Of a stretch of 64,000 nucleotides of DNA, positions 40,657 through 50,394 are shown piece after piece. The stretch lies in NCBI RefSeq assembly GCF_014655955.1, contig NZ_BNBO01000007.1, forward strand, positions 62,001 to 126,000, written 5' to 3'. Positions within the stretch are counted from its first letter, which is position 1; each line of letters opens with the position of its first letter. The notes under the pieces are model-generated. The model had not been told where the DNA came from, made no database searches, and saw only the letters and a program-made list of their open reading frames with translations. The translations under genes and the position numbers were made by a program. Source of the stretch: Kitasatospora indigofera. Its GTDB lineage: Bacteria; Actinomycetota; Actinomycetes; Streptomycetales; Streptomycetaceae.

Positions 40657-41319
40657 GTGTTCACCGGCATCATCGAAGAGCTCGGCGAGGTCGTCTCCAT
40701 CGAGGAGATCGGCGACTCGTCGCGGATCCGCCTGCGTGGCCCGGTGGTTTGTCAGGGTGCGCACCACGGCGACTCCATCGCGGTCAACGGCGTCTGCCTG
40801 ACCGTTGTCGACACTCCTGAGCAACTGGCAGCCGAGAACGGCGAGTTCACTGCCGACGTGATGGCCGAGACGCTGCACCGCTCCAGCCTCGGCGCGCTGC
40901 GCACCGGCTCCCCGGTCAACCTGGAGCGGGCGATGGCGCTCGGCGCCCGGCTCGGCGGCCACCTGGTGCAGGGTCATGTCGACGCCACCGGCGCCCTGTT
41001 GAGCCGCGAGCCCGGCGACCTCGACGCGGACGGCACCGTCCGCTGGGAGGTGCTGCGGTTCTCGCTGCCGGAGAGCATCTCGCGCTACCTGGTCGACAAG
41101 GGGTCCATCACGGTGGACGGCGTCAGCCTGACCGTGGTCGAGGCCGCCCGCGACAGCTTCACCGTCAGCCTGATCCCGGCCACCCTCGCGCTCACCACGC
41201 TCGGCGCCAAGGCGGTCGGCGACCCGGTGAACCTGGAGGTCGACGTCCTGGCCAAGTACGTCGAGCGGCTGCTCGACTCCCGGGCCCTGCCCGACACCAT
41301 CGCGAAGGAAGCCTCGTGA
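40657..41319 (+). CDS. ribE: Riboflavin synthase, alpha chain
   Basis: A 220-residue enzyme with the expected internal duplication: VFTGIIEELGEV and DSIAVNGVCLTVVD open the first lumazine-binding repeat, GGHLVQGHVDATGAL opens the second, and GSITVDGVSLTVVEA is its counterpart. It dismutates two 6,7-dimethyl-8-ribityllumazine molecules to riboflavin. GTG 40657 is chosen because the family starts (M/V)FTG and GAGGAG precedes it. First gene behind the FMN riboswitch; its TGA overlaps the next GTG. Confidence 0.96.
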   Translation: MFTGIIEELGEVVSIEEIGDSSRIRLRGPVVCQGAHHGDSIAVNGVCLTVVDTPEQLAAENGEFTADVMAETLHRSSLGALRTGSPVNLERAMALGARLGGHLVQGHVDATGALLSREPGDLDADGTVRWEVLRFSLPESISRYLVDKGSITVDGVSLTVVEAARDSFTVSLIPATLALTTLGAKAVGDPVNLEVDVLAKYVERLLDSRALPDTIAKEAS

Positions 41320-41959
41320 ACGGGCTGAGCGGCACGGCGTTCACCCTCCTCGGTGAGCCGGTGAAGTGGGCCGACATGATCGGCAACGGGTTCGGACTGG
41401 TCGCGCTCGGCTTCGGGTGGCGCCGCTCGGCCTGGACCTGGCCGCTGCAACTGCTCTCCGGCGCCGTCCTGATCGCCGCCTACTGGTCCGGCCACGTGCC
41501 CGGCCTGATCGGCAAGCAGCTGATCGTCGTGGTCGCGGCGGTCTGGGGCTGGACCCGGTGGCGCCGGGGCCGGCAGCAGACCGGTGACATCACGGTCCGC
41601 TTCGCCACCTGGACCGAGCGGGCGGCGCTGGTCGGCGCCACGGCGCTCGGCACGGCCGCCGTCACCTGGGCCTTCCTGCACATCACCGAGACGGTCTACC
41701 ACCCCTGGGCGATGGCCTACATCTTCGTCGGCACCCTCGCGGCGATGTACGCGCAGGCCAGGGGCTGGGTGGAGTTCTGGATCGCCTGGATCGCCGTCGA
41801 CGTGGTCGGTGTCCCGCTCGCGTTCAACAGCGGCTTCGCCTTCACCGGTCTGACCTTCAGCATCTACTTCGTGCTGGTCCTGCTGGGCCTGCGCGCCTGG
41901 TGGCTGCGCACCCGTGACACCCGTCCCGTCACCGAAACCGTCCCGCAGGGAGCATCCGC

Positions 41960-41963
<4 letters not shown>
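41316..41963 (+). CDS. ribM: PnuC/PnuX-family riboflavin transporter (RibM)
   Basis: A 215-residue membrane protein with about seven helices and a Trp/Arg-rich loop ([11 protein letters not shown]) after helix 3. It belongs to the PnuC family, whose members take up nicotinamide mononucleotide or ribosides. Members placed in riboflavin operons (RibM/PnuX) carry riboflavin, and the FMN riboswitch and rib neighbours here support that. GTG 41316 overlaps the ribE stop and ATG of ribBA overlaps its own stop. Confidence 0.87.
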
Positions 41964-43222
<1,259 letters not shown>

Positions 43223-43269
43223 CAGCACCCCGCACCACCACCCACCACCACCGAACAGGAAGTACGAAC

Positions 43270-43755
43270 GTGAGCGGCCACGGAGCCCCCGAGCTGACCC
43301 TGAAGAACTGCGCCGACCTGCGGGTCGCGGTGATCGCCGCCCAGTGGCACGAGCAGGTGATGGACGGGCTGCTGGACGGCGCCCACCGGGCCCTCAAGGA
43401 GCTCGGCATCGAGGAGCCGACCGTGCTCCGGGTACCGGGCACCTTCGAGCTGCCGGTCGCCGCCAAGCAGCTCGCCGAGCGCGGTTACGACGCCGTGGTC
43501 GCCCTCGGCGTGGTCATCCGGGGCGGCACCCCGCACTTCGACTACGTCTGCGAGGCGGCCACCCTCGGCCTCACCCAGGTCAGCGTGAACACCGGCGTCC
43601 CGGTCGGATTCGGTGTGCTGACCTGCGACAACGAGGAGCAGGCGCTGGACCGGGCGGGCCTGCCCGGCTCCGCCGAGGACAAGGGCCACGAGGCCGTCAC
43701 CGCCGCCGTGGCCACCGCCGCGGTGCTGCGTTCGGTCTCCGAGCCCTGGCGGTAG
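43270..43755 (+). CDS. ribH: 6,7-dimethyl-8-ribityllumazine synthase
   Basis: A 161-residue lumazine synthase. Typical segments are [20 protein letters not shown] near the N-terminus, [15 protein letters not shown], the substrate loop [17 protein letters not shown] with its conserved His, and the C-terminal [20 protein letters not shown] 43270 has AGGAAG upstream. Last rib gene of the operon. ribD (deaminase/reductase) is not in the window. Confidence 0.97.
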   Translation: MSGHGAPELTLKNCADLRVAVIAAQWHEQVMDGLLDGAHRALKELGIEEPTVLRVPGTFELPVAAKQLAERGYDAVVALGVVIRGGTPHFDYVCEAATLGLTQVSVNTGVPVGFGVLTCDNEEQALDRAGLPGSAEDKGHEAVTAAVATAAVLRSVSEPWR

Positions 43756-43776
43756 GCGCCCGTCCGGCGCCGTCCC

Positions 43777-43805
43777 GTGCCCGGCCGGTGCCCCCGGCCG
43801 GGCAC
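43777..43805 (+). terminator. Hairpin after the riboflavin operon
   Basis: GTGCCCGGCCGG (43777-43788) pairs perfectly with CCGGCCGGGCAC (43794-43805), loop TGCCC. It lies 22 bases past ribH and should end the riboflavin transcript. Confidence 0.7.
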
Positions 43806-43863
43806 CGTCGTGCTCCCTCCGGCGCACCCGGCCGGGGGGAGTACGACGTCCAAGGCGGTGTCC

Positions 43864-43878
43864 ACGGTCCGGGACCGT
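43864..43878. promoter_or_regulatory. 15-base palindrome upstream of hisE
   Basis: ACGGTCC and GGACCGT flank G43871, 41 bases upstream of hisE. A possible operator for a histidine-pathway regulator, or chance in G+C-rich DNA. Confidence 0.4.
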
Positions 43879-43918
43879 TTACCGTCCGTATGCCCGCAAG
43901 CCGTAAGGTGAGTCCATC

Positions 43919-44191
43919 ATGGCTTCGAAGACATTCGAGGAGCTCTTCACCGAGCTCCAGCAGAAGGCCGCCACCGGCGACCCCTCGTCCTCCCGCACCG
44001 CGCAGCTCGTCCAGCAGGGCGTCCATGCGATCGGCAAGAAGGTCGTCGAGGAGGCCGCCGAGGTCTGGATGGCCGCCGAGTACCAGTCCGACCAGGAGAC
44101 CGCGGAGGAGATCTCGCAGCTCCTCTACCACCTTCAGGTGATGATGGTCGCCAAGGGGCTGACGCTCGACGACGTGTACGCCCATCTCTAG
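43919..44191 (+). CDS. hisE: Phosphoribosyl-ATP diphosphatase
   Basis: A 90-residue MazG-like enzyme, normal length for free-standing HisE. The metal-binding helix pair reads [16 protein letters not shown] and [15 protein letters not shown]. It catalyses the second step of histidine synthesis, removing pyrophosphate from phosphoribosyl-ATP made by HisG. AAGGTGAG precedes the ATG. hisG follows after a 167-base leader. Confidence 0.97.
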   Translation: MASKTFEELFTELQQKAATGDPSSSRTAQLVQQGVHAIGKKVVEEAAEVWMAAEYQSDQETAEEISQLLYHLQVMMVAKGLTLDDVYAHL

Positions 44192-44211
44192 ACCGGGCCC
44201 GAGAACTCCGG

Positions 44212-44241
44212 GTACGGGCCGCCGGCGTGCGGCCCGTACCG
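44212..44241 (+). terminator. 12-bp hairpin between hisE and hisG
   Basis: GGTACGGGCCGC (44212-44223) pairs perfectly with GCGGCCCGTACC (44230-44241), loop CGGCGT. It could be a partial terminator or an attenuator between the two his genes. It overlaps the candidate start of the His-rich leader reading frame. Confidence 0.55.
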
Positions 44242-44293
44242 CTGTACCGACCGAGTGACCAGCATCAACCGCACCACCCGCACCACCCGTGAG
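44228..44293 (+). other. Candidate His-rich leader peptide ahead of hisG
   Basis: GTG 44228 opens a 21-codon frame ending at TGA 44291-44293. Its second half reads DQHQPHHPHHP, with five His in the last nine residues. His-rich leaders regulate his operons by attenuation in other bacteria. The weak ribosome site, the start inside a hairpin and the fact that His codons come from a CACCACCCG repeat make this tentative. Confidence 0.3.
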
Positions 44294-44325
44294 ACCTGCA
44301 CCACCTGTACCACCCGCACCACCCC
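44272..44325. repeat. 9-base reiteration in the hisE-hisG gap
   Basis: Six consecutive 9-base units of the GCACCACCC type (one diverged, GTGAGACCT). The frame that reads His-His-Pro through the first two units is the candidate leader peptide. Confidence 0.75.
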
Positions 44326-44358
44326 TCACCCGCTACCTCAGCGAAGGATTCACCACTC

Positions 44359-45207
44359 ATGCTGCGCATCGCCGTCCCCAACAAGGGTTCGCTCTCGGGT
44401 CCCGCGGCGGAGATGCTCCATGAGGCGGGCTACCGCCAGCGCAAGGACCCGAAGGAACTCGTCCTGGTCGACCCGAACAACGAGGTCGAGTTCTTCTTCC
44501 TGCGCCCGCGCGACATCGCCGTCTACGTCGGCTCCGGCCGCCTGGACGTCGGCATCACCGGCCGTGACCTGCTGCTCGACTCGGCCTCCAACGCGGAGGA
44601 GGTGCTCGCGCTCGGCTTCGGCGGCTCGACCTTCCGCTTCGCCCGCCCCGAGGGCCTGGACGTCGAGAACGTGAAGGGCCTGGAGGGCCTGCGGATCGCC
44701 ACCTCCTACACCGGCCTGGTGCAGCAGCACCTGGCCGACCACGGGGTGAAGGCGACCGTCACCAAGCTCGACGGAGCGGTGGAGACCGCCGTCCAACTGG
44801 GCGTCGCCGATGTGATCGCGGACGTCGTGGAGACCGGCACCAGCCTGCGCAACGCCGGCCTGGAGGTCTTCGGCGACCCGATCCTGGTCTCGGACGCCGT
44901 GGTGATCCGCCCCAAGGGCGCCGGCGAGGACAGCCGCGTCGAGCAGTTCCTGCGCCGCCTGCAGGGCGTCCTGGTGGCCCGCCGCTACGTGCTGATGGAC
45001 TACGACATCCGCGCCGAGTCGGTCAGCGCCGCCGTGGCGCTCACCCCCGGCCTGGAGTCGCCGACCGTCTCGCCGCTGCACACCGAGGGCTGGGTGGCCG
45101 TCCGCTCGATGGTGCTCCGCAAGGAGGCCCAGCGGATCATGGACGACCTCTGGAGCATCGGCGCCCGGGCCATCCTGGTGACCAACATCCACGCCTGCCG
45201 GCTCTGA
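44359..45207 (+). CDS. hisG: ATP phosphoribosyltransferase, long form
   Basis: A 282-residue HisG of the long, HisZ-independent class with a C-terminal ACT-like regulatory domain (from about 210; ESPTVSPLHTEGWVAVR). The catalytic part has MLRIAVPNKGSL, VGITGRDLLLDS and the phosphoribosyl loop DGAVETAVQLGVADVIADVVETG (here by key residues: Asp, Gly, Glu, Thr and the final ETG near 140-163). First enzyme of histidine synthesis, feedback-inhibited by histidine. Confidence 0.97.
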   Translation: MLRIAVPNKGSLSGPAAEMLHEAGYRQRKDPKELVLVDPNNEVEFFFLRPRDIAVYVGSGRLDVGITGRDLLLDSASNAEEVLALGFGGSTFRFARPEGLDVENVKGLEGLRIATSYTGLVQQHLADHGVKATVTKLDGAVETAVQLGVADVIADVVETGTSLRNAGLEVFGDPILVSDAVVIRPKGAGEDSRVEQFLRRLQGVLVARRYVLMDYDIRAESVSAAVALTPGLESPTVSPLHTEGWVAVRSMVLRKEAQRIMDDLWSIGARAILVTNIHACRL

Positions 45208-45233
45208 GCCCGACCCGCTCGGCCGATCGAAGC

Positions 45234-45263
45234 ACGGGCGGGGACGCGAGCGTCCCCGCCCGT
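45234..45263 (+). terminator. Strong terminator after hisG
   Basis: ACGGGCGGGGACGC (45234-45247) pairs with GCGTCCCCGCCCGT (45250-45263), followed by TCTCTCT. It is one of the few hairpins here with a pyrimidine tract. Confidence 0.8.
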
Positions 45264-45298
45264 TCTCTCTGAGACCCCGCACTCCGTCTGGAGACCCC

Positions 45299-45748
45299 GT
45301 GAGCGCCCCCGTCCAGCTTCCCGTCACCTGGTTCCCGCGCCGCACCCGCGCGGTGCTGCTGCCGGTCAGCGCCCTGCTGGTGGTCATGTTCAGCGCCATC
45401 GCGGTCGCGCTGCCGGCCAACTGGCAGCTGAACGACCGGGTGGCGATGGTGGTCAGCGGGCTGGTCTTCGCCGGCGCCGGCCTGATGCTGGCCCGGCCCA
45501 AGGTGTCGGCCGACGCCGAGGGCGTCACGGTGGTCAACTTCGTGCGCAGCCGCCGGCTCGCCTGGGCCGAGATCGTCCGGGTGAACTTCCGCCAGGGCGA
45601 CCCCTGGGCCAGCCTCGACCTGGCGGACGGCACCTCGCTGGCCGCCGTCGGCATCCAGGCGGGCGTCGGCCACCAGCAGGCGGTCAGCGCCGCCCGCGCC
45701 CTGCGTGACCTGGTCGAGGGTCACGGCCGGGCACCCGCCGAGGTCTGA
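45299..45748 (+). CDS. PH-domain (bPH) membrane protein
   Basis: A 149-residue protein. Two hydrophobic segments (VLLPVSALLVVMFSAIAVAL and MVVSGLVFAGAGLMLA) precede a bacterial PH-like domain with VSADAEGVTVVNFVRSRRLAWAEIVRV and PWASLDLADGTSLAAVGIQ (two separate strands groups). GTG 45299 is close behind the hisG terminator. Members of this family are common next to hisG in actinomycetes; role unknown, likely at the membrane. Confidence 0.85.
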   Translation: MSAPVQLPVTWFPRRTRAVLLPVSALLVVMFSAIAVALPANWQLNDRVAMVVSGLVFAGAGLMLARPKVSADAEGVTVVNFVRSRRLAWAEIVRVNFRQGDPWASLDLADGTSLAAVGIQAGVGHQQAVSAARALRDLVEGHGRAPAEV

Positions 45749-45875
45749 CCTCCGGCTGGCCGCCGCACCGCCGACCCGGCCCGTGCCGGGACCGATCCGC
45801 CGGGCCGCCGGTCAGGCCGATGACCCGACCGGTCGGGCGGATCGCGCGCACGCCGCCGGGTCGAACAAGATCCTT

Positions 45876-45891
45876 ATACTCGTACGGGTAT
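45876..45891. promoter_or_regulatory. 16-base palindrome before the CNNM gene pair
   Basis: ATACTCGTACGGGTAT is a palindrome with one mismatched pair, in an A+T-richer patch 139 bases upstream of the first CNNM gene. It could be an operator. A small hairpin CAGGGC/GCCCTG follows at about 45910-45924. Confidence 0.45.
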
Positions 45892-46029
45892 CGTCTACGC
45901 TGGTAAAAGCAGGGCAAAGCCCTGTCCTGTCCGCCCGCGACCTGAGGAGTGACACCTCCCCTCGATGGACGATCCGTCCGGTAGTACCGACGCCGCCCCA
46001 CTTCCGATCCTCGGAAGGCAGGCGGCACT

Positions 46030-47364
46030 GTGATCACCGCCTGGCTGCTGCTGTTCGCGGCCCTGCTGCTCATCCTCGCCAACGGCCTGTTCGTGGCCGC
46101 CGAATTCGCCTTCGTGACGGTCGAGCGCGGTGCGGTCGACCGCGCCGCCGCGGCCGGGGACCCGAAGGCCCGCCGGATCAGCCACGGGCTGCGGCACCTC
46201 TCCTTCCAGCTCTCCGGCGCCCAGCTCGGCATCACCGTCACCTCGCTGGTGGTCGGCATGCTCGCGGAGCCGGCCCTGTCCGTCCTGCTCAGCCCACCGC
46301 TGACCGCCATCGGCGTCCCGGCGTCCGCCGCCCGCGGCGTCGCCGTGATCGTCGGCATGGTGCTGGCCACCGTGCTGCAGATGGTGATCGGCGAACTCGT
46401 CCCGAAGAACTGGGCGATCTCCCACCCGATGCAGGTGGCCCGCGCGGTCGCCGCACCGCACATGGCCTTCTCCGCCGTCTGCCGCCCGCTGATCAGCCTG
46501 CTGAACGGCGCCGCCGACCGGACGGTCCGGGCGCTGGGCGTCGAACCGCAGGAGGAGCTGGGCCACGCCCGCACCCCCGCCGAACTGGTCTCGCTGGCCC
46601 GCCACTCGGCCCGGGCCGGCGTCCTGGACGAGGAGTCGGCGACGCTGTTCGTGAAGACCCTCGGCCTCGGCGAACTCACCGCCCAGAGCGTGATGACCCC
46701 GCGGGTCGACGTCGCCGCCCTCCAGCGCGACGCCAGCGCCGCGGACGTCCTCAACCTCACCCGGGCCACCGGCCTGTCCCGGTTCCCGGTCTACGCCGAC
46801 AGCCTGGACGAGGTCACCGGCACCGTGACGCTCAAGGACGCGCTCGCCGTCCCGCACGAGCACCGCGGCAGCGTCCGGGTCGCCGACCTCGCCACCGCGC
46901 CGCTGCTGGTGCCCGAGACGCTGCCCGCCGAGGCACTGCTCGACCAGCTGCGCCGCCAGCAGCCGATGGCCATCGTGGTGGACGAGTACGGCGGCACCGC
47001 CGGCGTGGTCACCATCGAGGACATCGTCGAGGAGATCGTCGGCGAGGTCCAGGACGAGCACGACCCCGAGGACACCCCCGAACTGGTCCCGCTGCCGCCC
47101 GTCGACGGACTGCCCGCCTGGGCGGCCGACGGCCGGGCCCGGATAGACCAGCTGGAGGGCCTCGGGCTGCACGCCCCCGAGGGCCCGTACGAGACCCTGG
47201 CCGGACTGGTCGCCGACCTGCTGGGCAAGCTGCCCGCGCCCGGCGAGACGGCCGAGCTGCCCGGCTGGCGGCTGACCGTGGAGAACGTCGACCGGCACCG
47301 GACGACCAAGGTCCGGGTCGAGCGCACCGCCGAGCACCGCCACGACGAGGACGAGACCCGATGA
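46030..47364 (+). CDS. CNNM/CBS-domain hemolysin-family transporter
   Basis: A 444-residue protein. An N-terminal DUF21 (CNNM) domain with three or four helices (LLLFAALLLILANGLFVAAEFAFV, split by position: about 5-28) is followed by two CBS motifs (from about 215: MTPRVDVAALQRDASAADVL; then LPAEALLDQLRRQQPMAIVVDEYGGTAGVVTIED by key residues) and a CorC/HlyC C-terminal FAD-like domain. Such proteins export magnesium or cobalt, or regulate such transport. GTG 46030 is used. ATGA overlap with the next gene. Confidence 0.9.
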   Translation: MITAWLLLFAALLLILANGLFVAAEFAFVTVERGAVDRAAAAGDPKARRISHGLRHLSFQLSGAQLGITVTSLVVGMLAEPALSVLLSPPLTAIGVPASAARGVAVIVGMVLATVLQMVIGELVPKNWAISHPMQVARAVAAPHMAFSAVCRPLISLLNGAADRTVRALGVEPQEELGHARTPAELVSLARHSARAGVLDEESATLFVKTLGLGELTAQSVMTPRVDVAALQRDASAADVLNLTRATGLSRFPVYADSLDEVTGTVTLKDALAVPHEHRGSVRVADLATAPLLVPETLPAEALLDQLRRQQPMAIVVDEYGGTAGVVTIEDIVEEIVGEVQDEHDPEDTPELVPLPPVDGLPAWAADGRARIDQLEGLGLHAPEGPYETLAGLVADLLGKLPAPGETAELPGWRLTVENVDRHRTTKVRVERTAEHRHDEDETR

Positions 47365-48410
47365 CCGCGCTCCAACTGGCCGCCGCACTCCTGCTGCTGC
47401 TGGGCAACGCCTTCTTCGTCGGCGCCGAGTTCGCCGTCATCTCCGTCCGGCGCAGCCAGATCGAACCGCTCGCCGAGGCGGGCAACAAGCGGGCCCGCAC
47501 CGTGCTGCACGCGCTGTCCAACGTCTCCGCGATGCTGGCCGCCGCGCAGCTCGGCATCACCGTCTGCTCGCTGGGCCTCGGCGCGCTCGCCGAGCCCACC
47601 ATCGCGCACCTGGTGGAGGGCCCGTTCCATGCGATGGGCGTTCCCGAGGGCCTGATGCACCCGCTCTCGTACGGGCTCGCGCTGGCCGTGGTGGTCTTCC
47701 TGCACATGGTGATGGGCGAGATGGTGCCCAAGAACCTGGCGCTGGCCGGCCCCGAGAAGGCCGCGCTGGTGCTCGGCCCGCCGCTGGACCGGCTGGCCCG
47801 GGTGCTGGCCCCCGTGATCAGCTTCCTGAACGCCTTCGCCAACGGCATCCTGAAGCTCTTCAAGGTGGAGGCCAAGGACGAGGTCGCGTCGGTCTTCACC
47901 ACCGAGCAGCTGATGTACCTGCTGCTCGACTCCCGGGACGCCGGCCTGCTCGACGTCGACCGCCAGGAGCGGCTGGAGGACGCGCTGGAGCTGGGCCACC
48001 GCCCGGTCACCGACGTGGTGCTGCCGCCCGAGCAACTGGTCACCGTCGGCACCAAGGTGACCGCTGCCGAGATCGAGCAGCTGGCCGTGCGCACCGGTTT
48101 CTCGCGCTTCCCCGTGGTGGACGGGGACGTAGCCGGCAACGGCTTCCTCGGCTACCTGCACCTCAAGGACATCCTGGACGTCGAGGACCCGTCCGCGCCC
48201 GTGCCGGCCAGGCTCTGGCGGCCGATCACCGTGGTGCGCGGCAGCCTGCCGCTGGACGACGCGCTCGGTGCGATGCGCCGGGCCGCCTCGCACCTGGCCG
48301 CCGTGGTCGACGCCGAGGGCCGCACCCTCGGCCTGATCGCCCTGGAGGACGTGGTCGAGGAGCTGGTCGGCGAGGTGCACGACCCGGACCACCGCCCCGC
48401 CGCGGCGTAG
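47361..48410 (+). CDS. Second CNNM/CBS-domain protein
   Basis: A 349-residue paralogue of the upstream gene: DUF21 domain (LGNAFFVGAEFAVISVRRSQ), AQLGITVCSLGLGALAE, HMVMGEMVPKNLAL, then two CBS motifs (ending LGLIALEDVVEELVGEV). It stops after the CBS pair and lacks the C-terminal CorC domain of its neighbour. The overlap suggests the two work as a heteromer in divalent-cation homeostasis. Confidence 0.9.
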   Translation: MTALQLAAALLLLLGNAFFVGAEFAVISVRRSQIEPLAEAGNKRARTVLHALSNVSAMLAAAQLGITVCSLGLGALAEPTIAHLVEGPFHAMGVPEGLMHPLSYGLALAVVVFLHMVMGEMVPKNLALAGPEKAALVLGPPLDRLARVLAPVISFLNAFANGILKLFKVEAKDEVASVFTTEQLMYLLLDSRDAGLLDVDRQERLEDALELGHRPVTDVVLPPEQLVTVGTKVTAAEIEQLAVRTGFSRFPVVDGDVAGNGFLGYLHLKDILDVEDPSAPVPARLWRPITVVRGSLPLDDALGAMRRAASHLAAVVDAEGRTLGLIALEDVVEELVGEVHDPDHRPAAA

Positions 48411-48444
48411 CGGCGGGCGGCCACCGCGCCGCGGGCCGGGCCGG

Positions 48445-50286
48445 TCAGGGGACCAGCGTGATCTTTCCCCTGGCCGGCCCGGCCTCGCTGTCCCGGTGCA
48501 CCCGCGCCAGCTCGTCCAGCGGGTAGGACGCGGCGACCGGCACCGTCAGCACGCCGGAGTCCACCAGCCGTACGAGCCGCGCGAGCTGCCGGGCGTCGTT
48601 GCGGGCCACCAGGTGCACGGCGGTGGCGTCCACGCCGGGCGGCACCGGCACCGGGGTGGCCACCGAGACCAGCAGGCCGCCCGGCCGCACCAGCGGTACC
48701 AGGGCGGCCGCCGCCTCCGGCGCCACCGGCGCGAGGTTCAGCACCACGTCCACCGGCCGGCCGACGGCCCCGGCGAGCGGCCCGGCGGTGCGGTCGACGA
48801 CCTGGTCGGCGCCGAGCCGGGCGACCGCCGCGGCGCTGTGCGGGCCCGCCACCGCGACCACCTCGGCGCCGGCGTGCTTGGCCAGCTGGACGGCGAACAC
48901 CCCCACACCGCCGCCCGCGCCGTTCACCAGCACCCGCTGCCCGGCGCTGAGCCGGGCCCCCTCGAAGACCGCCTGCCAGGCGGTCAGCCCGGCCAGCGGG
49001 ATCGCGGCCGCGTCCGCCAGCGGCACGGTCCGCGGGGCGGCGGCCAGCAGGGAGGCCGGCGCGAGCGCGTACTCGGCGCCGCCGCCGCCCGCGTCGACCC
49101 GCCCGATCACCCGGTCGCCCGGTGCGAGGCCGGTGACGCCCGGGCCCGTCCCGACCACCGTGCCGGCCACGTCCCAGCCGAGGGTGTACGGCAGCGCCAC
49201 CGGCAGCAGGTCGCGCAGCAGGCCGGCCCGCAGGGCCGCCTCGGTCGGGTTGAAGGAGGTGGCGGCGACCCGGATCAGCACCTCTCCGGACCCGGGCACG
49301 GGCCGGGGGACGGTGTCGACGCGGATCACCTCGGGGCCGCCGAACCCGTGGATCCGGGCGGCCCGCATGGTGGGGCGGAACTCGCCGGCGTGCGCCCGCG
49401 CCCAGTCGCGGAAGCTCCGGGCCGGCGCCCCGGTGACCTCCCGCACGGTGTCGGTGACCACCGCGGGTGCGGCGAGGGAGGCGGCCAGGGCGCGGAGGAC
49501 GCCGTCCGCGGCGGCCGCGGGCCAGCCCCGGTCCAGCATCTGCTGCCGGGCCTCCGGCTCGCCGGCCTCCTCCCAGCGGACCGGGCGGCCGAGCGCCTCC
49601 CCGAGGATCCCGGCCTGCTCGGACCTGGTCATCGACCGCGGGCCGGTCAGTTCGAGCACGGCGCCGAGCTGCCCGTCGCCGGTGAGGGCCCGGACCGCGA
49701 CCGCCGCGACGTCCCGCTCGTCCACCGGGGCGGTGCTGGCCGCGCCGAAGGCCTCCCGGACCGCGCCGCCGGCGCGGACGGCGTCGGCCCAGCGCCGGGC
49801 GTTGGCGGCGAGGGCGTGCGGGCGCAGCACCGTCCACCCGGTCCCGGAGCGCTCCACCAGCCGCTCGACCTCCCGCTCATGCTCGCGGACGGCGGCCGAG
49901 GACAGGTACACCACCCGGCGGGCGTGGCGTGCCGTCTCCTCCAGCACGGCCCGGGCTCCCTCGGCGCCGGCGAACGGCCAGAGCAGGAACACCGCGTCCG
50001 CACCGCCGAGTGCGGTCCGCAGGCTCGCCGGGTCGGTGAGGTCCCCGCGCAGCACCCGGACCCCGGCGGGCAGCGCGGCCCGCTCCGGCGCCCGGCTGAG
50101 CGCGCGGACCTCGGCGCCGGCCGCCAGCAGGCCGTCCACGACCAGGCGCCCGACCGTGCCGGTCGCGCCGGTCACCAGGACGGTGGGCCGGCCCTGCTCC
50201 GGCGGCTGCGCCCGCGGACCCTGCTCCGGCGGGCCCTGCTCCGGCGGACCCTGCTCCGGCGGCTGGTGCGGTGACTGCTCCGACAT
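48445..50286 (-). CDS. Fusion of NmrA-like NAD(P)-binding protein and quinone-oxidoreductase-type MDR
   Basis: A 613-residue two-domain protein. After a PEQGP-repeat N-terminus, residues about 33-300 form an atypical SDR/NmrA domain (VLVTGATGTVGRLVVDGLLA). Residues about 308-613 form a zinc-free medium-chain reductase (MRAARIHGFGGPEVIRVDTV, VNGAGGGVGVFAVQLAKHAG). The second domain begins with a Met, as if two genes had fused in frame. No stop or ribosome site separates them. AAGGGGAACC precedes ATG 50284-50286. Divergent from an AraC-type regulator that probably controls it. Confidence 0.88.
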   Translation of the reverse strand: MSEQSPHQPPEQGPPEQGPPEQGPRAQPPEQGRPTVLVTGATGTVGRLVVDGLLAAGAEVRALSRAPERAALPAGVRVLRGDLTDPASLRTALGGADAVFLLWPFAGAEGARAVLEETARHARRVVYLSSAAVREHEREVERLVERSGTGWTVLRPHALAANARRWADAVRAGGAVREAFGAASTAPVDERDVAAVAVRALTGDGQLGAVLELTGPRSMTRSEQAGILGEALGRPVRWEEAGEPEARQQMLDRGWPAAAADGVLRALAASLAAPAVVTDTVREVTGAPARSFRDWARAHAGEFRPTMRAARIHGFGGPEVIRVDTVPRPVPGSGEVLIRVAATSFNPTEAALRAGLLRDLLPVALPYTLGWDVAGTVVGTGPGVTGLAPGDRVIGRVDAGGGGAEYALAPASLLAAAPRTVPLADAAAIPLAGLTAWQAVFEGARLSAGQRVLVNGAGGGVGVFAVQLAKHAGAEVVAVAGPHSAAAVARLGADQVVDRTAGPLAGAVGRPVDVVLNLAPVAPEAAAALVPLVRPGGLLVSVATPVPVPPGVDATAVHLVARNDARQLARLVRLVDSGVLTVPVAASYPLDELARVHRDSEAGPARGKITLVP

Positions 50287-50382
50287 GGTGGTTCCCCTTT
50301 CGTCGGATCCAGCCTAGGAGCGCCGGGTGAGACGACCAATGCGTGCGAGTCCATGATTCATACGCGATCGTGCTCCCGGCGC

Positions 50383-50388
50383 TAGTAT
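50383..50388 (+). promoter_or_regulatory. -10 box giving a probable leaderless AraC transcript
   Basis: TAGTAT ends six bases before GTG 50395, and no ribosome site is present. The transcript would start at or next to the initiation codon, a common arrangement in actinomycetes. Confidence 0.5.
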
Positions 50389-50394
50389 CGCTCC

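Noticed and set aside
45749..46029. A metal riboswitch (M-box or manganese type) before the CNNM pair
   Set aside because: Small hairpins are present, but the conserved boxes of those classes could not be matched. It is left as an unassigned leader.
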